In this document: piece by piece, positions 22,761-33,800 of the stretch
Layout: every line of letters begins with the position of its first letter
How positions within the stretch are numbered: the stretch's first letter is position 1
DNA from: Drosophila pseudoobscura
Lineage: Eukaryota > Arthropoda > Insecta > Diptera > Drosophilidae
Direction: 5' to 3'
Length of the DNA: 64,000 nucleotides
NCBI RefSeq assembly: GCF_009870125.1
Contig: NC_046683.1
Coordinates: 44,159,869 to 44,223,868 of the forward strand
Position numbers and translations under genes: made by a program
Notes under the pieces: model-generated
What the model was told of the DNA's origin: nothing
The model's input: the letters and a program-made list of their open reading frames with translations, nothing else
Databases searched by the model: none

Positions 22761-25700
22761 TTACTGGCCTTGTTGCTGCTTCTTCACTTGGTCGCCCTCA
22801 TCCTCGACCACCGTGGACTCGTCGTGCGACCAGAAACTAGCAGACATTTGCGACGACGACATGGCACCCACACCAGGGAACGAGTCCTCCATTAGCGTAC
22901 TGGAGGCACAGCTCGTGATGCTTCCAGACATTTGCGAGTTGCCTGCGCTTGTCTGATACGTCGCCGTGGTACCAGCAGAGCTGGTCGTCAGCTCCACGCA
23001 GAGATTGAGGGAGTCGATGGACACGTCCTTCGACATGCCGCTCTCATCCAGAGGCAGTTCCTGAACACCGCCGCCTACAGTCGTTGTGGTCGTTATCACC
23101 CGCGTTACGGTGTGTTCATGCCCATCAGCATCGGTGCTAGTAGTGGTAGTTGTGGTGGTGGTCGTCAGACCATCTCCCAGTGTGACTCCTCCGCCGCTGA
23201 CAAACTTGGTCATGAGGTCGAGCTGCTCGTCACCGAACGACTCGATGCTCTCCTGGCGCGAGTGGCGCTTATCAATCTCCAGGGAATCAATGTCGGATCG
23301 CGTGGTGGCGTCCTTTGAGATATCGAAGCTTTCAATGCTGCTGGTCATCATGTCGTGACTCTTGCTGATCTCCATACTATCGATGCTGTCCTTTTCGGAG
23401 TCCTGACTATCGATCTTAGACTTGTTCTCAAACTCAGTGCCGGTTAGGTCGGCCATCTTCACCGACGCGGATCCCTGCTTAGTGTCACCCTCCTCCAGCT
23501 CCAGCTTCTGCTTTAGCAGGGCTTCAATGTTTTCCGCTTGGCCGGAGGGCACCACTTCGGTGCGGGTAACTGTGCGGGTCACCTTGGTTACCACAACATT
23601 GCCAGCGGCTCCTTTGTCGCTTCCATTCGATTTGTTCGACTCATCGGATCGTGAGAGTAGTGCAGCCTCTTCCCTGGCCTTGATCTCAATGAGATGGGCT
23701 TCAATGCAGGCATTCTCCAGGCCCTCGAACTCCTTTAGACTGGATATAGACACATCGTCGCCGGGCGCAGTTCCACTTCCGCTGTGTCGGACCACGTAGC
23801 GACGTGTGAAGCTGCCGTTGCTCGAGTCCGTGGAGCCCTGGTGGGTTCGGTTGCGGTTCTCCAACGAAATGGCCTGCTCCAGGGACTCGAACTCCTGCAG
23901 ACTGCTCATGGACACATCGTCGTGCTCGCCGCGGGAGTGGTACCGTCGCGCGGCCATCACATCGTATTCGGGTGTGCTCGAGAACGAGTCCTTAAAGCTG
24001 CTGATGCGACTACTGCCGACCTCGAACTCCCCATCCTCCTCCTTGATGTCCTCCAACACGGCGCCAGTGAGGTCGTAGGGATATCGCAGCTGGTTGTCCG
24101 TCAACTGCATCTCCACCCACCGCTTGTTGGCTGCCGCCGTGTCGCTAGAGTCGCTCTCCTCCTGTTGATCGCTGCTGCTGCTGGCGCCCGTGGGCGGGCT
24201 CTCCTCGAACTCAAAGTTGAGATCATCCTTGTACAGCTGAGATCCCAGCTTGGGGTCGGCGGGGGCCGACTTGATGATGATCTTCTCAACGTCAGAGTCG
24301 TGTTTCTGCTCGTACTTGATAGGGGCTATCTTGATGCTCTTGCCGCCGAGATCCACTTCGTTGGCCTCCTTGGCCACCTCCTCAATGATGACGAACTCGT
24401 CCGATATGTCCGGCTGCTCGACCATTTCAAAGGAGTCTGGCGAATCGGGGGCTTTGCGATCATCGTACTCCGCACCGACTTCGGCACGCTTTAGCTCCTC
24501 CAGTTTCTGTCTGTACTGTTCCTGTACTCGCCTCTGGAAGTCCTGCTCCTTCTCTTCGGCCTTGGCCTTCTCGTACATAGAGGTATCGCTTGCCTTATGA
24601 AGCTCCTCCTCGGTGCGAACTTTGTACAGGGACTTCTCGGGGAAGTCGTCGGTCTCCTCTTCTAAAATTGGAGACTTTAACTCCTCCGTTACCATGATGT
24701 CGGGTATTTTAGAGTAGTCCTGCATATTCTGTGAGGGACGACGCTCCTCAATCATGGCGGCCTCGGCCTCCAACTCCTCGGTCGCGTCCTCCACTATTAT
24801 CTCTGCCACCAGTTGGGACGGGGTAAACGGACGCTTCTCCAGCTCCGCACTGTGGTCCATCTCAGCAGCTGCCTGCTTCTTTTTCTTGCTCTTCCGCTCC
24901 TTGGGCGAGCGGAATTGGCGCGCATACTCCGACTCGTACGGATCTGTATCCGACTCACTCTCCGACTCCTTGCCCTCGCCCAGCAAGGCAACTTCCTTGT
25001 CCAGGTTCTTCAGGGCATCCCCGGAGATGCTCTCGTTGCGCTTGTGGCCGCGTCTCTTTGACTCTCCGCCGGGTGGCGTACTGGCATTCGAGTCCTGCGG
25101 AGAATGCTCCTTGCTTTCCATCTCCAGCATGAATGTGGCATCCTCCGGCACGGAGGCAGAGGGCATTGGTTCATCGTGCCCATACTGGAAGCCCTCGATG
25201 CCAGTGAGTGACGACGAGCCTGCCGATCCGATAATGTCATCAAAGTTCTCAACAACGGTGTCAATGTTAGACGTACTGGAAATGCTGACCGAGAGAATGC
25301 TGCCTTCGTCCAGGCTTGATGCCAGCTTGGATTCGTCGATAGATCGCCTGGGGTCGCCGTGATACAGCAATATGTCCTCTGCCCTCTCGCTCTCCCGCGG
25401 ACTATCGGCCTTGCTGTCCTCCATTGGATAGGCTAGTCCCCAGGTGCGTTCGGCGTCTTTGGGCTTGGGATATTCTTCGATTTGAATTGCCTCGACCGGC
25501 TGTTCATCCGCCTCTGTCTTGGGCTTGAAAATCATCTCCTGGGATCGCTTCATCAAGCTCTGCTGCTCGTTAGTCGGATACGAGGACCCTGGCAGTTCTA
25601 CGCTCTCATCGCTGTCATCATCATCGGCCCGCAGGTCACGCAGGCGAGACATTTCCTCCGACTCAAAGGGATCTGCCTCGGCTGAGGAGGCCACCAATGT

Positions 25701-27808
25701 CTCCGACAACTCAGACACATCGATACTCGCCAGATTGGCTGAAGTCTCCGACTGCGAGTCGAAGCTGCGCATGCTCTCGTGGGAGCTAATGGTCTGACCA
25801 CTGCTGCTGTTCAGAGTGCTGACTGCGCTCACGTACTCGGTTGCCTCGCGACAGGTGGAATCGCGAGCAGTCTGGTATTCGCTGGAGGTTCCGGTGCCAG
25901 TGGCGGTCAGTAGGATGTCCATGTCAGAGGATAGAGGTCGGCTCTGGGTTTTGTCGAAGCTCTTTTGGTAGCTCTCACTGGAGCTAGAATTGTCTACGTC
26001 GGGTATGGACCAGCGGTTGGTGGAGTCTGGCGATAACTCGGTCTTCAGCCGATGAACCACCACATCGACCGGCCTGATAGACTGGTCCGATGTCATCTCC
26101 TCAAAGGTGCTGGTGGTGATGGACTTGTCGGCAGCAATCTCCTCCGCAACCAAGCTGGCAGTGGTTAACTTTTCCGTGTAGTAGTCCTCCATGGAGCTGA
26201 AGTCTTCTGCTGTCTCCGTAGATATAAACCCAAGAGAGGCTTGCTCCTCTTTCGCCATATGCTCCTCCATCGAGCTTAGTTCTTCGGCGGTGCCGGTGGA
26301 CACGAATCCCAGTGATCCATGATCATCACGCCTCTCCACTCGGCCGAACACGTCTTGAGCATAGTGCGCCATTGCCGCCTGCTTGTTCAGGGTCTCCCTG
26401 ATTGTGGTATCGAATAGACCCTCGGGGGGCTGGGTGTTGTCCAATGTTGACGTTTGCATGTCTGGTATCCCGATAAAAGACGAAATATCTTCGCTCTCAG
26501 CACCGGTGGTAAAGGAGTGCGTCATTGTATCGAATTCGAAACCGGCTGGGGATTCTTCCATCGATTTTACGTCGCTTTTTAAATCACTCTTCGCCAAATC
26601 AGAAGAGTCCTGTGTTTCGCGAATGGCTCCACTGTCCGGTGATTCATCAACGATATCTTTTCCGGCGGTAGCTTGTGGTTGCTGTGGCGAGTGCACCACC
26701 TTCGGTTTGCCCGCATTGGGGATTTCCTTCTCCGATGTCTCCCACTCACTCTTCTCCAGCGGCAGTTCAAATCGGTCTGTGGAGGATATTGTATTCACTA
26801 TTTCGGGAATTTCCTTGCCGGACTCATCGGGGTCTTCGCTGCTTGAAGGCGCTACCTCTATGATAGCCCGACCACTGGAGCCGGTGGACGTGGTTAGGCT
26901 CTCCTCCGTTGTCACCTTGGTAAGAATTGGCTCGCCAGCCTTCTCCTTGTCGGCATTCTCAAACTCCAAAATATCGTTTCTAGTCTCGGAGCCCTGTCTG
27001 ACTATCTTGCTATCCACGGCCTCAGCATCATCACGCTTCATCGTCACGTACTCCTTAAAAATATCGTTGGCCTCGTCCGAGTCTACGGAAACCTCCTTCA
27101 TCAGCGAAATGTCCTTGGCGTCAATGCCTATATCCGTAGCGGCCTCTTCGTCCTGGGGTGTTGCACCCGCTGACTTCGTTGTGGTCTTGGTGATGACATT
27201 GCGACTTGATTCGCCTATATAAAAGCTGGTGGTCTTCTCGGCAGCCTCTGACTTCTCAGTGTCAGCATCATCCACTGATATCTCGCTGGTCGGCTCGAAG
27301 CTCTCCGTGTGATCCTCTGAGGCAGTGGTGGTAGCAGTTGTGGTTGTGACCACATCACGCAGCTGGGATCGGATCGACAGCTCCGTGGAGGGCTCGTCCG
27401 TCTTGGACAGGTCCTCCGTAAACTCGAAGCTGCGTAGGCTAATGCTATCGGACTGTTCGGCCAGGGCGGCCAGATTCTCAAACGGTTCCGTGTGCTTGAT
27501 GGGGGCACGGGGTTTCGGAATTGGTGCAGCGGCATCAAAACTTATATCGATCGGTATGTCGGATTTCTGCACTTGGCTGGGAATAGTGGTGGTGGTGCTA
27601 TCGGTGCCAGTGCCTTCGGAGACGGGGGAGCTGGCTTTAAGAACTCGTGGCTTTGGTGTGGGTGTGTCGTGGCTGGTGGCAGTAAATAAACTGGATTCTA
27701 CCGCCGGCTCATCAGCTGTTTCTTTGTCTGTGGCGACTGTGGCTGCCACGACAGCCGACGGTGGTACGGGAGTGGTTTCACTTGAGATTGGTAAATCGCC
27801 GCCTGCTT
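22761..27808 (-). CDS. Ank2: Ank2 terminal coding exon (5,048 bp)
   Basis: The acceptor TTGTTTTGTAG gives phase 1 and the frame is open to a stop at 22761-22763: 1,682 codons including the stop. The product is Ser/Glu/Asp-rich and presumably disordered. It contains two SLGF[VI]ST.TAE blocks (about 26,190-26,325), acidic Ser-rich stretches, and two DDVS[IM]SSL[KQ]EFE.LE motifs (23,715-23,763 and 23,880-23,927). These are followed by a TKVTRTVTRTEVV segment and a long Thr run with DGHEHTVTRVITTTTTV. The Thr-rich Ser/Glu-rich end is what I recognise as the Ank2 C terminus. The protein ends DEGDQVKKQQQGQ. Plus-strand frames across it are shadows. Confidence 0.85.
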
Positions 27809-30800
27809 CTACAAAACAATAGGTGTGAAAACAAAAGCAGTTTTAAAAGTGTTGTGAAAGTCGAGAACAAAAGATGAGAAAGAGTAAACACAATCATACG
27901 ATTATAGAGGATAGAAATAGGAGACAGGAAACAGAACAGGGTGATTAACAGAGGTAAATGCATTCGAGGAGTACGATAAATATGTATATGTTGATTGGTT
28001 AGCATAAGATACGAGTAGATAGATTGATAGATAGATAGATAGGTTTATAGAGATGGGGGTAAAGAGAGAGAGAGGATGATAGGTTCGACATGCATATTTC
28101 CATGAGTTAACATGAGTATAAACTAAAACAACAACTGAATAGGATAAATGCAATTAGAGCTCAACTTGAACAAAAAGTCATTATTGGCCGCCACTTGGAC
28201 ACCACTTCATACGAACACATAAGGGGTACATACATAGGTATGTCTCTATGCTCTGTACGAGTCAGCAATGGCAATACGAGTACTATACAAAATACTATAC
28301 AATATGAAAGCATAGGTTATTCGCATTTGCTTATGATACCTGCGGTCAGCTCTTGAATGTCATTGTCGGGTGTTATCTGGTTGTGGGCCATGTCGGCCAT
28401 TGTGTTGGTCGTGGGCGACACGCTGTCGTCCCAGCTGAGCTTGGAAAAGTCGCCCTGCAGGGCACTGATCTCATCCTCGTGCACAGCCGACTCGAAGGCC
28501 TCGTCGAACTTCGCACTCACATCGTCCATGTCAGTGGATAGCTTCTCGATCTTTCGCTCGATGCGTCTCGTGCGCGTCTCCGATTCGTCTTCAATTCGAT
28601 CTTGACTAGACACTACAGGTACTGGTACTGGTTCTGGTTCTGTAACTGGCATTGGTTCGGGTACTGGATGGTGACATGACACATGGCAACGGGAATGGGA
28701 GCAAACAATACGGGAGAACGGTTATAGCCAACGGACTAAGCAACACAATGGGTTATATTTCGCCTAGTGCCAGAAACGAGCCTATCTTCTAGTATTCTAT
28801 CGTATGACTAGCGCAAAGCTCTAAGACTCTAGACGGGATAGTATGTATTTTACCTTTTGCCGTTGATGAAGTTGTGGCAGCAGCTTGGGAGTGCGACTGA
28901 GGCTGCGCTTGTTGCTGTTGGTATTGAGTGGTTACTGTGGTCGTGGTCGTGGCGGTTATGTTTTGGACATGCAAGGGTAAATGTATGTGCTCGTCGGTGA
29001 AGCTCATGTTATCATCGAATGACTTGCCCGACATGGACTCGATTGTGGGCGATTTGATGACATCAACGCCGTCAATGTCGTCGCATGTGATGGCATAGTT
29101 GTCACTCTCCGAGTTGTATTCCTGCTTAACGAACTCGTGGCCATTGGCCTGGTGCTGGTGGCCAATGCCGTGACTCTCAATGATCTCAACGCTTTCTTCG
29201 AGCACGCTATCCACCAGGATAGTAGCTTCCTCGCGAATGCGTGCCACAAGATCTGCACCATCATCATCATTATCACCTCCACCTGCACCTCCACCACCAC
29301 CAACTTTAACATCACCTGCAAGACAATTGCACAGATTCATTGGTAGATAGGTAGATAGATTGGACAGATAGAGATAGAGATACAGATCGAATGAGATCGG
29401 AAAAGCAAGCTGGGAAATCATGAAGCGCATGAGAAGCGAGTGGATACGATACGATGGTTAGTGCCGTTTTAAGGTTAGCGTGGTGTGATAGCAGATGGAG
29501 ATACGAGATGGCGGTGATTTGGTTGGTGAAGTGAGATCTTTAGCACTGAGTCGTGGCTGGTCAATTGGTTGTCTCAATGAGCTTTAATTGCATTTTGTAA
29601 ACTAATAAGATTTAATAACTTAATGAAGCGTTATGGAATGTTTGCAAACAACACAAATACGAGTATATTCGACATATATACTATACATTAAATAGTTTGG
29701 GAGGACTTACCGATTTGCTGTGAGCTCGTTTCGGTATCCAGAATGGATGTGTCGATTAATTTCTCCTGAAGGGTTTCTGGAACAGACAGGACAACGATTA
29801 GATACATTCAACGAGCTGTGAGGCAGGAAACACAAAAGTGACCTAAGGGCTACATTAATTTACGCTACAAACGAAATGATAATGGAATGATTTACACACA
29901 ACTGATAAGGCAAGTTCATAAACAAAAAACGGATTCCAAAGAACGTTTCTGTTAGCACTAGGAAAAACAGTGTAAATGTTAGTTGAACGTTGATTAGTAG
30001 TTGTTAGTAACAGTAACAGTTAGTATGACACGGGGCACAGAGATTGGGGGCGAAGGATGGTGGCAATGCGAGTTGGGATTAGGCTTTTTGCTGCTTTGAG
30101 TGTGGCTATAAGTTTTTAACGAAAATGCTTGGTATTTTTTGGCTTTACTTACAAAATGCTTGAGTGTATGTGTTGGGTTTGTCAGTAGGACTTTCGTATC
30201 AATGAACACTTATGAACTATTGTTGAGATGCTTTTTAGCAACAGCTGGGACCGAATCGTTTCGGAGCAGACCAGGGCACGGAGAAGACACTAGTTGCCTC
30301 CTCTAGCGGCTGACTCGTCGGACTCAACATACTCAACGTCGGTATGGGCATCACGAATCATGCCTTTTATGTGCAGCTTCTCGGACTCGCTGTTGAACCT
30401 GCGGCCACTCTTCTCGTGCACCACGGTGTAGCTCTCATTCAGCATGTCGTTCAGCTCCTTGCTATCGCTGTTCGCCACGAGGATGACTGGAGGATCCTCA
30501 AGGGCATCCTCGGCATCCGAAGGCAGCTGAACCTCCTCGGTGTCGGTGTTCTGCTGGCTCACCACATCCTCCTTGAGCAGCCGCAAGTGGAGCGGCTGGA
30601 GCTTGCTCTTGTTGCACGCCCTCTCAGTTGTCGGTGGGTGCAGTGGTGGATCGGAACCATCAGAAATATCAGATACATCGTCGGTGGATATGTCCTCGGC
30701 ATCGGAGTTTTTCGAACCCTTGGCCTGGTGCTTCAGTTGGTCTACGCGCCTCACTCCAGGGGGCAGACCGCACTCACTCAGGTCCATGTCCTCGACATCG

Positions 30801-33800
30801 GTGATGCCTTCCTCCTTGGTCTTGGCCACATCCAGCAGTTTGTTCTTGCCTTTGCTCAGGGTGCGTGTTTTCAACTTCTTACGACGGTTCGTACCGGGAA
30901 CAAATATCTCCTCCACATCGGTCACGGACTCGGCGTTAGAGTGGACCTCCAGGCGTTTGTTCTGCTGCTGCTTCATCAGCTCATTAGAAACGATGACCTC
31001 ATTTTCGATCAGACCTGGCCCACCCACAGCAGCCTCTTCAGCGACTGAGTGACTCAGACTCCAATCTTCGGCGCACGAGTAGTCCTCGGAGTCGGTGTGG
31101 ACGGTATCTTTCTGGTGGTTGTAGATGCCAAACTCGTAGTTGCTGTCCATGGGCATGACATTTGTGATCGTGTCTCCGTTCTTGTCCTCCTTCAGCTCCA
31201 CGACCTCACGATGCGGCAACGGCAAAGCCTCGGGCGAGACTGTAATAACTTCAGGCACTGTGCTGGCCAGTGAAGTGTCCTCGCACCACATGTCCTCGAT
31301 GTCCGTGAGACAGGTGCCATCATCGCCAGAAGCTAGGATGACGGCACGTGGTATGGGCTGCTCGTCGCCCTCCTCATTGTCAAAACTGTCCTCCGCCGCC
31401 GAGTCATCGATGCCCTCAACGTCGGTGAGCACCTCTTCGTTCCTAGTCGCCAGTTGCAGAAATTGCTTCTGCCCAGGCATGGGCAACGTGGACTTGGAGT
31501 TGCGACGCGGCTGTCCACTGACGCTGAAGAAGGCCACATCGATGGGATAGCTGCTTTCACTTACACTCTGACCTCCGGCTGCCCCTTGCTCCGAGTCCGA
31601 CTCACTGCCCGAGCAGGCGATCTGGCAGACTTCCTCGTTGCCGCTGTCAGAGACCTCAAGCACCTCGTCCTCGGACATGCCGCGAACACCGATGCCGGTG
31701 CAGTCGGACATGGCCGAGGCCAAGTCACTAATGTCGCTGATCACGGACACATCCTCGTACTCATCGGAGTCATCCTGGTTCTTTTCGCCATCGGCAATGT
31801 TAACGCGTCCCAAATCGCCCACGGCGTTGTCCAGATCCACACAAACGGACTTCTCGCAGCCGTAGTCCACCTCGGAGTCGGTGTCGTAGTCTTCACAGTC
31901 GGTCAGATAGTCGGCCAGGCCATTGAGGTTTTGTGCTTGCACGAAGTCCCCGTCTTTTATTTCGCATCTCTCCTTGCCATCCTGGTCGAGGGCTTCCTGG
32001 TTCTGTAGGCCTTGCTGTAAGAACTCCCTCAGCGAAAGTTTTAGCTCTGGGTAGGCGACGCTCTTCTCTTCGTCCTCCGACTCGGTGTCATAGTCCTCCA
32101 CATCGGTCACATCGTTGTCGAATGGGTTGGCCTTTTGCTGTTTTGGCTTGGGGTTTAGGGCATTTGCGGAACCACGTCGGGAGCTGGGCTTTAGGACCTC
32201 TGCCTGACTGTCGAAATCCTCGACATCGGTTACGCCGCCTGCGCCATTCCGGCCGTAGTCCATGTCATTGCTGTCTGAGTCACGGGATGACGATGATGAT
32301 GATGCATCGGAGTGCGACGAGTGATGATCGGCAGTTACGGATATAGTTGGGAGTTTCTTTGACATTTTATTGGATTTAAGTTTTCGTTTAGGGGTAGGTT
32401 TTCGTTTTTTTCTTTTTTATTTATTTTTTTATTTTTATTTATTTTTTTTGGGTGGGCTTATAGTGTTTTATGGCTTTGATTTGTTGGTTATTTAGTTATT
32501 TGTTTTTGTGTTTGCTATTTGTGGAGAACAAGTTAAAGTTAGATTAAGTGAAAGCATTTCATAAATAGTATGTACGAGTATATCAATAAGAAAAGTTGCA
32601 TTCGGAATCTAAGCCCTGAGTGTGATGGGTATCGTAGCTAAGCTATTCTTAAGATCAAAGTTCAAAGTGCTCTATGCCTATCATCAAGTGTCTTCCCATA
32701 TTTACCTTTGGATGTGCTGCTCTTCTCCACCTCAGTCTCCACCACAATACTGCCGCTCTCCACATGCAGCTGCAGCGAAGGGTCTAAGGCAGAGGCGCCT
32801 AGTCCTGCCCCAGGCCCTGCCCCTGCCACGAGTGCACTGTGGTGATGGGGCTGCGGATGCTGCTGCTGATGGTGTAGGTGCTGCTGCTGGCGGCGCAACG
32901 TCTCCTCGACGAGGGCCAGGGGACTACGGGTCGGCTTGGGAGAGCCGGGACTGGCGGCCAGCAGGCGCTCCGGTTCGCCAGCGCCGAACATAGGCAGTGC
33001 AACGGAGTCGGAAAGACTGGAATCGGTGGTATCGATAAAGCTAACATCAAACTCGTTTATGCACCGCTGCTGCTCGTTTGTGGAGGGCGGCCGCACGGAC
33101 ATGGTGGTGTGGTGATCTACATCGAACTCGGGCTGCCGATAGACCACCTCTAGGGGCCTGTCGGGGCCGAAGGTCTTAGTGAAAACCTCGCTGGTTAGCA
33201 CCTTGCGACTGTTGCTGCCACTACCGGAGGATGATGAGGTAGAACTTTTTGTACTATCGCTTGATTTAATGGAACGTATGGTTATCACCTCACAGTCGTC
33301 ATCAACAAGCACGGTGCTAACAGCGGCGGTTGTCGCTGTCGGTTCCCTGTGCACGCGCACAGTCGAAGTCGATGTCGATGACGATGTCGACGGTTCTCTT
33401 TTCTTCTCCGACAGCTTTAGGTTGGCCATCTCTTTGTCGGTCTTCCGGCTGACCGTAACCGAGCGCACGCTGCGCCGGGTGCTGTTAGAAGAGCCGCTGG
33501 CACTGGTACTGCCACTGGTCGAGCTTGATTCGTTCATGTTGTCCTTCATCTTCTTCTGCAGCTTCGGCTCAATGGAGCTCTGCACCGTTCTGGTGGCGGC
33601 CGTGCTGCTGGCTACCGTACGCCTGACTGTTTTCTTAACGTCTATCTGAGGTTTCTTGACGGTTTCATCACTTCTGCTAGGCAGCTTTGCTGCTGCAGTC
33701 CTTTTCATGGAAGACGCGCTAATCGGAACTTTGTTGCGCTGTATAGTGACTGGGGGGGCCTTCTTCTGAAGGCTGGCCACCGCATGCCTGTTGTCGGTTT

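Noticed and set aside
24754..27822. Plus-strand frames of 165-279 codons inside the Ank2 terminal exon
   Set aside because: Ser-rich antisense shadows of a Ser/Glu-rich coding exon that is open for 1,682 codons on the minus strand.
32662..32705. Termination of the giant exon at 32662 (GKYGKTLDDRHRAL)
   Set aside because: A good GTAAATA donor at 32705 joins in phase with the next exon. The read-through stop is kept only as a possible alternative end.
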